From assembly GCA_001584565.1 (NCBI GenBank), contig LSFY01000001.1:1040001-1104000 (forward strand): a stretch of 64,000 nt of DNA, in the 5' to 3' direction. Positions 52,039-60,785 of this stretch are shown here, piece by piece. The notes under the pieces were generated by a model, which saw only the letters and a program-made list of their open reading frames with translations, made no database searches and was not told the DNA's origin. A program made the translations under genes and the position numbers. The DNA is from Alkalithermobacter thermoalcaliphilus JW-YL-7 = DSM 7308. GTDB lineage: Bacteria > Bacillota > Clostridia > Peptostreptococcales > Peptostreptococcaceae. Within the stretch, counting starts at the first letter, position 1. The number at the start of each line of letters is the position of its first letter.

Positions 52039-52066
52039 CTCACGGACAGGGATTCATGGCGGCAAC
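52025..52066. other. attR, right prophage junction
   Basis: The core GGACA lies at 52044-52048. The phage arm TTGTACTGTTTAACTCA is to the left; comM sequence (GGGATTCATGGCGGC) to the right. Phage-supplied bases give comM a premature TGA at 52040-52042. Confidence 0.85.
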
Positions 52067-53095
52067 TAATAGAAAATCTGATGGATATTTTAAGTTCATC
52101 TTTACTCTTGAAATAGTTACATATTTATCTTCTATTGGTTGTCTTAATGTTTCTAATATCTTCTTGTCAAATTCTAATAGTTCGTCTAAAAACAATACTC
52201 CTTTATGTGCTAAAACAACTTCTCCTGGTCTTGCATCAGCTCCACCACCTATCAAGGCTGTCTTGGTAGTAGTATGATGTGGTGATCTGAATGGTCTTTT
52301 ATTTATTATTCCTTCATTTTTATCTATAAGTCCTGCTGCACTGTATATCTTACTAATCTCTATTGCATCATCTAAAGATAAGTCTGGAAGTATTGTTTGT
52401 ATTCTTTTAGCTATCATAGTTTTTCCTGACCCAGGAGGGCCTATCATTAATATGTTATGTCCTCCAGCACAGGCTATTTCTATTGCTCTTTTAGCTAAGT
52501 AGTTTCCCTTTATATCTGACATATCTAGATTTTCAATATTTGATGTATGTATTTTTTTATCTTGCTTGTATGGATTTTTATCTAGTTCTTTATTTAAAAA
52601 CTTAACTACCTCATCTAAAAAATCAAAACCATAAATATCTATTTCTTCTATAAAAGATGCTTCTATTAAATTATCCGTTGGCAATATGACTCTTTTATAG
52701 TTTCTTTTCTTTGCCTTTATTATTATAGGTAAAATTCCATTTACTTTTTTTAACTTTCCATCTAAAGATAACTCTCCTAAAAATAATGTATCTTTTAAAG
52801 AATCTATATTATTTATATATTGATTACTAAGTATTCCAACTGCCATTGCAAGATCAAAGTGCGATCCTTCTTTTCTTATATCTGCTGGAGATAAATTTAT
52901 TACTATTCTTTTATTTACAAATTCATATCCACTATTTTGTATAGCTGACCTTATTCTTTCTTTGGCTTCTTTTATAGATGTATCTGGAAGACCTACTATA
53001 TTAAATGCTGGTATTCCTCTACTTAAATCTACTTCTACATCTACAATAAATCCATCTATTCCCAATATTCCTGCACTACTTACTTTAAAAAACAA
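52040..53095 (-). pseudogene. comM: comM (yifB) 5' part, cut off by the prophage
   Basis: 351 residues. [48 protein letters not shown] is the N-terminal domain. [22 protein letters not shown] (Walker A) and [22 protein letters not shown] (Walker B) begin the AAA+ domain, which breaks at AAMNPCP where the prophage starts. The rest is at 15303-15782. Excision would restore the gene exactly. Confidence 0.95.
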
Positions 53096-53106
53096 AATAT
53101 CATCTC

Positions 53107-53460
53107 CTAAAAAGCGTTTTTTATATGATTTATCTTTTTATCTTTTAAGTAAACTTCAATAACATCAAAACTGTATTCTAAGTTTTCTAGTTTGTTTTTA
53201 TTTATGTATTCAGTTGCTACATTCCTTATTTTATTTTGTTTTTTAAAATTTACAGCTTCGCAAGGATATCCATAATTTAGATTGCTTCTAAGTTTTACTT
53301 CTACAAATGTTATTTTTTCTTTTTTTTGAGCTATTAAGTCTATTTCTCCATATCTTGTTTTATAGTTTTTATCTAGTATTTTAAATCCTTTACTTAAAAG
53401 ATACTTATTTGCTATTTTTTCTCCTAATTTACCCTTTTGAACATTATTCAATCCTTTCAC
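53107..53460 (-). CDS. yraN: YraN family (UPF0102) nuclease-like protein
   Basis: 117 residues. [50 protein letters not shown] has the E...D...E-V-K pattern of PD-(D/E)XK nucleases. In Firmicutes it normally lies between rnhB and comM, as here. Precise function unknown. It overlaps the FlhB-like gene by 17 bp. Confidence 0.92.
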   Translation of the reverse strand: MKGLNNVQKGKLGEKIANKYLLSKGFKILDKNYKTRYGEIDLIAQKKEKITFVEVKLRSNLNYGYPCEAVNFKKQNKIRNVATEYINKNKLENLEYSFDVIEVYLKDKKINHIKNAF

Positions 53461-53740
53461 CCTTCTTTGTATCTATTTTCGATATAAATGCTAATATATT
53501 AGCTACTGCTTCATATAGTTCTACTGGTATTTCTTCCTGTATTTGTAGAGTTTGTAGCTTTTTTGCTAACTGATCATCTTCATATATAGTTATATTATTT
53601 TCTTTTGCAGTTTTTATTATATTTTCTGCTACTAACCCCTTTCCCTTTGCTATAACTTTAGGAGCGTTATCTTTATTTATATCGTACTTTAAAGCTGCTG
53701 CTAATTTCTTTTTTTTCATAAAATCACACCCATGCATCAA
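53444..53740 (-). CDS. ylqH: FlhB-like C-terminal domain protein (YlqH)
   Basis: 98 residues. KKKLAAALKYDINKDNAPKVIAKGKGLVAENIIKTAKENNITIYEDDQLAKKL matches the cytoplasmic switch domain of FlhB/YscU without the membrane part. The NPTH autocleavage site is replaced by NKDNAPK, so it cannot cut itself in the usual way. B. subtilis YlqH is at the same place. Role unclear; perhaps a link to flagellar export. Confidence 0.85.
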   Translation of the reverse strand: MMHGCDFMKKKKLAAALKYDINKDNAPKVIAKGKGLVAENIIKTAKENNITIYEDDQLAKKLQTLQIQEEIPVELYEAVANILAFISKIDTKKGERIE

Positions 53741-54872
53741 AACTTGTATAGTTTGTTTTTCTAAATATATCTAAATCATCTTGTTTAGATGTTTTAACCT
53801 TATATCTTATATCTATATTCTTTATCCCAATTGAGTTTATGCTTTTTATTAGACTAGTTTCGTTAGCTTTAAATATATCTATGACATTATTGTGTTCTGA
53901 TAAAAATAATATTTCTAATTTATGCTTTTTATAAAATATTAAAGTTTCTACTTTACCTAGATTATAGGTATTTAATGATACAAATATACTTATATCATCT
54001 TTGACTTTTTTACTTTTATTTTGTTTATGTTTTATTATTATCTGAGCTAAATTTTTATAGTCGTTATATGTAAATGGAACTTGAAAATACATAGATTCAT
54101 TGGTTAATTTGTTTAAAAAATTTAACTTTTCATTTATATTTTCTAAATCTTTGTTTAAATTTGTATATGTATTTTTGCTATCTGATATTTTTTTCGTTAA
54201 TGTATTTAACTCGTGTTTTATTTTTTCTAAGTTTAAATTTGCATTTTTAGATATATCTGTTGTGATTTTTTTTATAATTGTGTTTAGTTCTACCTTAGCA
54301 TTGCCTTCTTTTGATGATACAATTTTATATAATTTATCTAATATCTTTTCTAGATTATCGCCTTTTTTAAAAAATTCATCCATGTTTTTTATGTTGTTGT
54401 AGTTTAGCTTTAGGTTGTTTTTAAACAAAAATATAAAATCTGTTTGGTCTAAATCCATATCTTTTATATCTGATAATATAGTTAGTAGATTTTTGCCGTT
54501 TTTGTTTATATATATATCTTTTAATAACTCCCTTATTTCTTTATCTTGTATGTTTTCTATGTTTTGATTTAATATTTCTACTTCTTTTTCTGTAAAGTTT
54601 AATAATGCTTTATATGAAGATAAGTTTTCTTTTATTATTTTGAAATTTTCATTGTTTACTGTTATTTCTTGTTCTATCATTTCCTTTATAATTTGCTTGT
54701 TTTCAGATGTATTTGGAATATTAAGCTCTTTTATAGTTTGTTCTATTTTTAGGGTTATATCTTCCTTTATTTGATTTTTATTTATTGTACTATCATCTCT
54801 TTTTTCACTTTTTATATCGATAATTTCTGATTTTATATTCTCTAAAATTAAATTATAATTTGTGATTTTCAT
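53724..54872 (-). CDS. YlqG-like protein, poorly conserved
   Basis: 382 residues, Lys/Asn/Ile-rich, largely helical, with a more ordered C-terminal part (MYFQVPFTYNDYKNLAQIII...DDISIFVSLNTYNLGKVETLIFYKKHKLEILFL). Position between rnhB and ylqH corresponds to ylqG of B. subtilis. The C-terminal third resembles the hook-length control (FliK-like) fold in general pattern, which would fit its FlhB-like neighbour, but I cannot prove it. Confidence 0.55.
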   Translation of the reverse strand: MKITNYNLILENIKSEIIDIKSEKRDDSTINKNQIKEDITLKIEQTIKELNIPNTSENKQIIKEMIEQEITVNNENFKIIKENLSSYKALLNFTEKEVEILNQNIENIQDKEIRELLKDIYINKNGKNLLTILSDIKDMDLDQTDFIFLFKNNLKLNYNNIKNMDEFFKKGDNLEKILDKLYKIVSSKEGNAKVELNTIIKKITTDISKNANLNLEKIKHELNTLTKKISDSKNTYTNLNKDLENINEKLNFLNKLTNESMYFQVPFTYNDYKNLAQIIIKHKQNKSKKVKDDISIFVSLNTYNLGKVETLIFYKKHKLEILFLSEHNNVIDIFKANETSLIKSINSIGIKNIDIRYKVKTSKQDDLDIFRKTNYTSFDAWV

Positions 54873-55653
54873 CTAACTCACCATTTAATATAGATTTTAA
54901 AAATGTTTTTCTGTGTATAGGTGTTATTCCATATATTTTTATGGCTTCATAATGCTCTTTTGTTCCATATCCTTTATGTTTTGCAAATTTATACTGCGGA
55001 TATAATTTGTCATATTCTTCCATGATCTTATCTCTTGTTACTTTAGCAAGTATACTTGCTGCTGATATTGAAATAGATTTTCTATCACCTTCTATTATAG
55101 GTTTTTGAGGTATATTTATGTTTGGTATGGTGAGAGCATCTATAAGTAAATAATCAGGTGTATTTTTTAAATTGAATAAAGCTTTTTTCATAGCCTCATA
55201 TGTTGCATTTAGAATATTTAATTTATCTATCTCGTTATTGTCTACAATCCCTATTCCATAGTCTATAGCCTTTTCTTTTATTATATCGAATAGTTCTTGT
55301 CTTTTTTTTAGGCTTAATTTCTTTGAGTCGTTTATTCCTTTTATTATTGTATCTTCACTTAATACTACTACAGCTGCAACTACAGGTCCTGCTAGAGGGC
55401 CTCTTCCAGCTTCATCTATCCCACCAATATATCTAAATCCTCTTTTATACGCTTCATTTTCAAATATCTTCATATTTTGAAGTCTTATTTCTTCTTTTCT
55501 TATATCATCTAATTTTTTACTAAGTTTTAGTGCTATCTTTTGCACTGATGCTCTTTTGTCATTTTTAAGTATATCTATGTATTTTAAGTACTCGTTAATT
55601 TCTAAATTACTTACTATTTCATTTATTTGTTTTACACTCATATTTTCTATCAT
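54853..55653 (-). CDS. rnhB: Ribonuclease HII
   Basis: 266 residues. The catalytic DEDD set is visible: YIGGIDEAGRGPLAGPVVAAVVVL (Asp-Glu), YLLIDAL and ISIAAASILAKVTRD region. A helical N-terminal extension of about 75 residues is typical for Clostridia. It removes ribonucleotides from DNA. It overlaps the ylqG-like gene by 20 bp. Confidence 0.96.
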   Translation of the reverse strand: MIENMSVKQINEIVSNLEINEYLKYIDILKNDKRASVQKIALKLSKKLDDIRKEEIRLQNMKIFENEAYKRGFRYIGGIDEAGRGPLAGPVVAAVVVLSEDTIIKGINDSKKLSLKKRQELFDIIKEKAIDYGIGIVDNNEIDKLNILNATYEAMKKALFNLKNTPDYLLIDALTIPNINIPQKPIIEGDRKSISISAASILAKVTRDKIMEEYDKLYPQYKFAKHKGYGTKEHYEAIKIYGITPIHRKTFLKSILNGELDENHKL

Positions 55654-55697
55654 ATTTTTCCTCCAACTTTATCAATTTTGAAAAAAAAGAGAAAGAA

Positions 55698-56555
55698 TTA
55701 CTCTTTCTCTATATCTGATGGAACTTCAAGCGTTATATTTCCTATTTTTCCTTCTCTGAATTCATTTAGGACTATGTTTGCTATTCTAGTATAATCTAAT
55801 TCGTTTTTAGATATGATGCATCCTCTTTTTCTTCCTATGTTTTCCATAGTTTCAAGAGGGGTTTGTCCTAGTTCTATTTTGTATCTTTCTACTAATTTGT
55901 CAGGAGCTATGTCACTTAACTTTTCAATAAGTTTAAGCGCAAGTGTTTCTATGTCTAGTATTTCATCTTTTATTGCTCTTGTGAAAGCTAGGTTTAATGC
56001 AACGCGTTCATCTTCAAATTTTGGCCATAAGATTCCAGGAGTATCTAGAAGTTCTAGATTTCCCTTTAGTCTTACCCATTGTTTTCCTTTAGTTATTCCC
56101 GGCCTATCTCCTGTTTGAGCACTTTTTCTTCCTGTTAATCTGTTTATTATAGATGATTTTCCTACATTAGGAATTCCAACTATCATCATTCTTATAGGTC
56201 TTTCTTTTCTTCCCTTTTTTATTAGTGCTTCCATTTTTTCTTTTGTGACATTTTTACATTCTTCTATTAACTCGTTTATTCCTTCTCCTGTAAGTGTATT
56301 TACGCAGATAGCCTTTGTATTAAGGTCTTTGTAATATTTAACCCAAAGTTTTAGTTTATTAGCGTCTGCTAAATCTGCTTTATTCAAAACTACTACTCTT
56401 GGTTTTGATTGAATAATTTTATCTATTTCTGGATTTTTACTGCTATATGGTATTCTACTATCTAAAAGTTCTACAACTACATCTACTAACTTTAAATTTT
56501 CTTTTAATAGGTCTCTTGTTTTTTTCATATGACCTGGAAACCAGTTTATATGCAT
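55698..56555 (-). CDS. rbgA: Ribosome biogenesis GTPase RbgA (YlqF)
   Basis: 285 residues from ATG 56555 (MHINWFPGHMKKTRDLL), the normal start of the family, behind GAGGATAG; an ATG at 56612 is also possible. Circularly permuted GTPase motifs: VVVLNKADLAD (G4), GIPNVGKSSIINRLTG (G1), RPGITKGKQWV (G2), LLDTPGILWP (G3). It is needed for late assembly of the 50S subunit. It follows rplS after a terminator. Confidence 0.94.
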   Translation of the reverse strand: MHINWFPGHMKKTRDLLKENLKLVDVVVELLDSRIPYSSKNPEIDKIIQSKPRVVVLNKADLADANKLKLWVKYYKDLNTKAICVNTLTGEGINELIEECKNVTKEKMEALIKKGRKERPIRMMIVGIPNVGKSSIINRLTGRKSAQTGDRPGITKGKQWVRLKGNLELLDTPGILWPKFEDERVALNLAFTRAIKDEILDIETLALKLIEKLSDIAPDKLVERYKIELGQTPLETMENIGRKRGCIISKNELDYTRIANIVLNEFREGKIGNITLEVPSDIEKE

Positions 56556-56639
56556 TCTATCCTCATTTTGAATCTTTTGATCAGTTTCTTTGTTTTTATT
56601 ATATTTTTTCATACTAACCACATCCTTACATACTAAAAA

Positions 56640-56658
56640 GGGACTGCCCAGCAGCCCC
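56640..56658 (-). terminator. Terminator between rplS and rbgA
   Basis: GGGGCTGC-TGG-GCAGTCCC, one mismatch, followed by TTTTT on the minus strand. Confidence 0.8.
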
Positions 56659-56671
56659 AAATATTTTTAAA

Positions 56672-57031
56672 CTATTTAACTTCTCTAGGAAGCATAGCTT
56701 CTTTAACTTTAGCTTTTTTACCAACTCTATCACGTAGATAGTTAAGTTTAGCTCTTCTAACTTTTCCTCTTCTTGTTACTTCTATTTTCTCGATTTTTGG
56801 AGAGTGTACAGGTAATATTTTTTCTACTCCAACTCCGAAAGATATTTTTCTTACAGTGAAAGTTTCTCTAGCTCCTCCACCTTGTCTTTTTAGTACTACA
56901 CCTTCGAAAACCTGAATTCTTTCTCTTTTTCCTTCTTTTACTTTTAGGTGTACTCTTACAGTATCTCCTGGTCCAAAGTCTGGTAAATCATTTCTTAATT
57001 GTTCATTTTCAATAGCTCTTATTATATCCAT
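56672..57031 (-). CDS. rplS: Ribosomal protein L19
   Basis: 119 residues: [53 protein letters not shown] and [19 protein letters not shown], the complete family pattern. It lies at the 30S-50S interface. AGGAGGAG precedes the ATG. Confidence 0.98.
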   Translation of the reverse strand: MDIIRAIENEQLRNDLPDFGPGDTVRVHLKVKEGKRERIQVFEGVVLKRQGGGARETFTVRKISFGVGVEKILPVHSPKIEKIEVTRRGKVRRAKLNYLRDRVGKKAKVKEAMLPREVK

Positions 57032-57039
57032 ATCTAACT

Positions 57040-57100
57040 CCTCCTGATCATAGACGTTCTTGAATATTTTATAATAACAGAGGAACGTCCGTATTTTTTC
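57040..57100 (-). ncRNA. Candidate L19 leader hairpin
   Basis: GACGTTC pairs with GAACGTC (57053-57059 / 57083-57089) 22 bases ahead of the rplS start. Firmicutes often have a structured leader here that lets L19 control its own synthesis. Match to the known L19 leader model was not tested. Confidence 0.4.
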
Positions 57101-57157
57101 AACATTGTAAATTATATCACTTAAGGTTTAAATTTGCAATACTTTGTAGATATTTTA

Positions 57158-57865
57158 TTACTTGTTTTTGTCATTTTTTATTACTTTTTTCATCAAATCA
57201 GGTCTTCTTTCAGAAGTTATTTGTATAGACTTATTCTTTCTCCACTCATCTATAAGTTTGTGATTTCCTGATAGTAAAACATCTGGCACTTTCATTCCCA
57301 TGAATTCTCTAGGTCTTGTATATTGAGGATACTCTAAAAGGTTATCTTTAAATGATTCTTCCATAAATGACTCTTCTTTTCCTAAAACTCCTGGTATTAG
57401 TCTTGATATACAATCAATTAGTATAAGAGCTGGAAGCTCTCCTCCTGTAAGAACATAATCTCCAATAGAGATTTCATCTGTTACTATAAGATCAATTATT
57501 CTTTGATCTATACCTTCGTAATGTCCACATAGTAGTATTATATCTTCCTCTTTTGATAACGAGTTGGCTATTGTTTGATTAAATACTTTTCCTTTTGGAG
57601 TTAAGTATACAACTTTAGGATTTTTTAGATTATTTTTTTTTACTATGTGATCATATGTATCATATATAGGCTGAGGAGTCATAACCATACCCGCTCCCCC
57701 TCCAAATGGATAATCATCTACTTTTTTATGCTTATTTTTAGAAAAATCTCTTATATTATAAATATCAACACTTATTTTTTTATTTTCTATGGCTTTTTTC
57801 ATCATGCTTTCATTTAGATAAGCATCAAATATACTTGGAAATAGTGTCATTACGTGAAATCTCAT
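57158..57865 (-). CDS. trmD: tRNA (guanine37-N1)-methyltransferase
   Basis: 235 residues. MRFHVMTLFPSIFDAYL, YPFGGGAGMVMTPQP, LLCGHYEGIDQRI and YVLTGGELPALILIDCISRLIPGVLG (the knotted SAM site) are conserved TrmD motifs. It methylates G37 of tRNAs to prevent frameshifting. Its start overlaps the rimM stop by 1 bp. Confidence 0.97.
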   Translation of the reverse strand: MRFHVMTLFPSIFDAYLNESMMKKAIENKKISVDIYNIRDFSKNKHKKVDDYPFGGGAGMVMTPQPIYDTYDHIVKKNNLKNPKVVYLTPKGKVFNQTIANSLSKEEDIILLCGHYEGIDQRIIDLIVTDEISIGDYVLTGGELPALILIDCISRLIPGVLGKEESFMEESFKDNLLEYPQYTRPREFMGMKVPDVLLSGNHKLIDEWRKNKSIQITSERRPDLMKKVIKNDKNK

Positions 57866-58368
57866 TATATCATTCCCTCTATTGGATCTATAATAATTTT
57901 TCTCTCATTTATATTTATTTCAGGAACAAACTGTTTTACTGCAGGTATTAAATATTCTTTTCCATCTTCACTTTTTATAACATAAACATCATTTGCTCCT
58001 GGTTGCATTACATCTTCTAATACTCCTAAATATTTTCCATCTACTGTATATGCATTAAGTCCTATTAAATCAGCTATAAAATAAGCGTCTTCTTCAAGCT
58101 CTCTTGCATTTTCTCTTGGAATTACTAGATATTTATTTCTTAGCTTTTCTACTTCATTTATATTGTCAATCCCTTTTAGTTTAATTATTGCTAAGTTATT
58201 TTTATATCTTACTTTTTCTATAAAATATTTTGTTTGTAAGTCATCTCCTATATATACCCACTGTATTTCTTCAAACCTTTCTTTATAATCAGTTAGTGGA
58301 TATACTCTCATTTCTCCTTTTAGTCCTTGAGTATTTACTATCTGGCCTACCTTAAAATACTTTTGCAT
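57865..58368 (-). CDS. rimM: 16S rRNA processing protein RimM
   Basis: 167 residues from ATG 58368 (MQKYFKVGQIVNTQGLKGEMRVYPLTDY) behind AGGTGATC. The C-terminal PRC-barrel has DLIGLNAYTVDGKYLGVLEDVMQPGANDVYVI. It assists 30S head assembly. Confidence 0.96.
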   Translation of the reverse strand: MQKYFKVGQIVNTQGLKGEMRVYPLTDYKERFEEIQWVYIGDDLQTKYFIEKVRYKNNLAIIKLKGIDNINEVEKLRNKYLVIPRENARELEEDAYFIADLIGLNAYTVDGKYLGVLEDVMQPGANDVYVIKSEDGKEYLIPAVKQFVPEININERKIIIDPIEGMI

Positions 58369-58394
58369 AAGATCACCTACTTTTGTTTTATACA

Positions 58395-58424
58395 AAAAGG
58401 ATTAGGCCATAACCTAATCCTTTT
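58395..58424 (-). terminator. Terminator between khpA and rimM
   Basis: A perfect 12-bp stem (58395-58406 / 58413-58424), followed on the minus strand by TTTTTG. It would lower rimM-trmD expression relative to rpsP-khpA. Confidence 0.8.
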
Positions 58425-58426
58425 GT

Positions 58427-58654
58427 TTATATTATTTCCACTATAACTTTTTTATTTTCTTTCATAGCAGCAGTTTTTACTAAAATTCTAATAGCTTTAG
58501 CTATTCTACCCTGCTTACCTATGATTTTCCCCATATCAGAAGGTGCTACACTAAGCTTTATAACTAGTGTATCGTCCTCTTCTGTTTGAGAAACTATGAC
58601 TTCATCTGGGTTGTCAACTAGAGATTTGGCTATTTTTTCTACCAACTCTCTCAT
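58427..58654 (-). CDS. khpA: KH-domain RNA-binding protein KhpA
   Basis: 75 residues from ATG 58654 behind GGAGGTGAGGG. LVEKIAKSLVDNPDEVIV and VAPSDMGKIIGKQGRIAKAIRILVKTAA contain the GxxG loop (GKQG). KhpA pairs with KhpB and binds many RNAs. It is the usual gene after rpsP. Confidence 0.95.
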   Translation of the reverse strand: MRELVEKIAKSLVDNPDEVIVSQTEEDDTLVIKLSVAPSDMGKIIGKQGRIAKAIRILVKTAAMKENKKVIVEII

Positions 58655-58680
58655 AACCCTCACCTCCTGAAAAAGGACGA

Positions 58681-58953
58681 TTATTCAGCCTTTTTAGAAG
58701 CATCAAATTTTTCCATTATACCGTTTTTCTTAAATAAAGATTTAACAGTATCTGTTGGTTGAGCTCCTATATTTAACCATTTAACAGCTTTCTCATCATC
58801 TATTTTAATCTCTTTTGGATTTGAAACAGGGTTGTAGTATCCTATTTCTTCGATGAATCTACCATCTCTTGGAGAACGAGAGTCAGCAACTACTATTCTG
58901 TAAAAAGGCTTTTTCTTAGCACCCATTCTTCTTAATCTTATTTTAACTGCCAT
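58681..58953 (-). CDS. rpsP: Ribosomal protein S16
   Basis: 90 residues: [42 protein letters not shown] is the complete S16 signature. AGGAGGTG precedes the start. Confidence 0.98.
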   Translation of the reverse strand: MAVKIRLRRMGAKKKPFYRIVVADSRSPRDGRFIEEIGYYNPVSNPKEIKIDDEKAVKWLNIGAQPTDTVKSLFKKNGIMEKFDASKKAE

Positions 58954-58980
58954 CTATTTCACCTCCTCTGAAGTTTTTAT

Positions 58981-60330
58981 CTATCTTCCAAAGAAAGGAA
59001 ACTTGAATTTTCCTCCCTTTTTCATGCTTTTTTCAATATCTGCAAATTGTTTCATCATCTTTCTTGTTTGTTCGAATTGTTTTAATAATCTATTGACATC
59101 TTGGACCTTAGTTCCACTTCCATTTGCTATCCTTCTTTTTCTACTTGCATTCAATATAGAAGGATTTTGTCTTTCTTTTTTTGTCATTGATTGTATAATA
59201 GCTTGTATTTTTACTAGTTCTTTGTCATCAAAATCCACATCTTTTAATTCTTTTGCATTTGATAGTCCTGGAATCATTCCTATAAGTTCATTTAAAGGTC
59301 CTAATTTTTTAACTTGTTCTAATTGTTCTAAAAAGTCCTCGAATGTAAAATGTTGACTTTTTAATTTTTCTTCCATTTCCTTAGCTTTTTTGATATCAAT
59401 TGCCTCTTGGGCTTTTTCTATTAAGCTAAGTACATCTCCCATTCCTAGGATTCTAGATGCCATTCTATCTGGATGGAACGGTTCTAATTCTTCTAGTTTT
59501 TCTCCCATACCTACAAACTTGATAGGTTTATTTGTAACGGCTCTTACAGAAAGAGCAGCTCCTCCTCTAGTATCTCCATCAAGTTTTGTAAGTATTACTC
59601 CATCTATTCCTAACGCATTATTAAAACTTTCAGCTACGTTAACAGCATCTTGACCTGTCATAGCATCTATAACAAGTAGTATTTCATGAGGTTTTATTTT
59701 AGATTTAACGTTTTTAAGTTCATCCATTAAATCTTCATCTATATGAAGTCTACCTGCTGTATCTATTATTACTACATCATTTCCTTTTTTAGATGCTTCC
59801 TCTAAACCTGAATTTGCTATATAAACTGGATCTTGCTTATCACCCATATCAAATACAGGTATGCCTAGTTTAGATCCTACTACATGCAACTGCTTTATAG
59901 CAGCTGGTCTATATATATCACAAGCAACTAACAAAGGTTTTTTGCCTTGTTTTTTTAAGTATGAAGCTAACTTACCACATGTAGTTGTTTTACCTGCCCC
60001 TTGCAGTCCTACTAACATTATTACTGTAGGAGGTTTAGATGCAAAACTAATTTTGCTTTGCACACTTCCCATTAATGATGTTAGCTCTTCATTTACTATT
60101 TTTATAACATGCTGTGCAGGAGTTAAGCTTTCCATAACTTCCTGACCTATACATCTATCTTTAACTTTGCTTATAAAGTCTTTTACAACTTTAAAATTAA
60201 CGTCTGCTTCAAGAAGTGCAAGTTTTACTTCCCTCATTGCATCGTTAACATCTTTTTCTGTTAACTTTCCTTTTCCTTTTAATTTTCCTAAAGCATTTTG
60301 TAGCTTTTCAGATAATCCTTCAAAAATCAT
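58981..60330 (-). CDS. ffh: Signal recognition particle protein Ffh
   Basis: 449 residues. N domain, then G domain with MLVGLQGAGKTTTCGKLA, VIIDTAGRL, TKLDGDTRGGAALS; M domain with the Met-rich helices ending MKKGGKFKFPFFGR. It binds signal peptides on the ribosome and docks at FtsY. It overlaps ylxM by 4 bp. Confidence 0.98.
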   Translation of the reverse strand: MIFEGLSEKLQNALGKLKGKGKLTEKDVNDAMREVKLALLEADVNFKVVKDFISKVKDRCIGQEVMESLTPAQHVIKIVNEELTSLMGSVQSKISFASKPPTVIMLVGLQGAGKTTTCGKLASYLKKQGKKPLLVACDIYRPAAIKQLHVVGSKLGIPVFDMGDKQDPVYIANSGLEEASKKGNDVVIIDTAGRLHIDEDLMDELKNVKSKIKPHEILLVIDAMTGQDAVNVAESFNNALGIDGVILTKLDGDTRGGAALSVRAVTNKPIKFVGMGEKLEELEPFHPDRMASRILGMGDVLSLIEKAQEAIDIKKAKEMEEKLKSQHFTFEDFLEQLEQVKKLGPLNELIGMIPGLSNAKELKDVDFDDKELVKIQAIIQSMTKKERQNPSILNASRKRRIANGSGTKVQDVNRLLKQFEQTRKMMKQFADIEKSMKKGGKFKFPFFGR

Positions 60331-60692
60331 TTCAACAACTCCCTACAAATTTCTTTTATTTTTTTAATTTTAGGGACACATTCGCTACATTGTTTTGATA
60401 TAATTTCATTTTCTATTTCAACAAGTCCTGTATATATCTGTTCAATATAAGCATTTTTTTCTTCAAATTTTTCTACAAGTTTTAATTTCTCCTCGTAGCT
60501 TTTTAGTATTTTTTCTGATCTTTTCAGATTGTCATAAACTGCTTGTCTTGATATGTTTAGATTCTCACTTATCTCACTTAATGAATAATCTTCATTATAG
60601 TAAAGATGCATAACTTGTTTTTGTTTTTCAGTTAAAAGCTCTCCGTAAAAGTCTATTAGTATATTCATTTTGACAAGTTTATCTATATCCAA
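60327..60692 (-). CDS. ylxM: YlxM-family SRP-associated HTH protein
   Basis: 121 residues. LTEKQKQVMHLYYNEDYSLSEISENLNISRQAVYDNLKRSEKILKSYE is a sigma-70 region 4-like helix-turn-helix. YlxM binds SRP components in Gram-positive bacteria. The gene begins the operon and overlaps ffh. Confidence 0.94.
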   Translation of the reverse strand: MDIDKLVKMNILIDFYGELLTEKQKQVMHLYYNEDYSLSEISENLNISRQAVYDNLKRSEKILKSYEEKLKLVEKFEEKNAYIEQIYTGLVEIENEIISKQCSECVPKIKKIKEICRELLK

Positions 60693-60716
60693 AGTATCAC
60701 TTCCTAAAAGTCATCG

Positions 60717-60779
60717 ATACTTGTGTAAAGTTTTTAACCTTTACACAAGTATTCTATAATATATAATACATCTTGTCAA
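60717..60779 (-). promoter_or_regulatory. Promoter of the ylxM-ffh-rpsP operon with an overlapping palindrome
   Basis: TTGACA (60779-60774), 17 bp, TAGAAT (60756-60751) on the minus strand. A perfect 14-bp inverted repeat (60717-60730 / 60739-60752) overlaps the -10 by two bases and covers the start site. It may be an operator or a terminator for ftsY read-through; there is no T run on the minus strand. Confidence 0.7.
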
Positions 60780-60785
60780 CCTTTT

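Larger units (their letters stand above)
15778..52048. mobile_element. Complete siphovirus-type prophage (36.3 kb) inside comM
   Basis: Both ends share GGACA and split comM between its Walker B and sensor regions. All expected modules are present: integrase and immunity (right end, plus strand), replication and recombination, late regulator, packaging, head, tail and lysis (minus strand). The HK97-type capsid with separate ClpP-like protease, tape-measure protein and Dit protein indicate a long non-contractile tail. The structural genes all look intact; only the antirepressor is visibly broken. It may be inducible. Confidence 0.95.
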
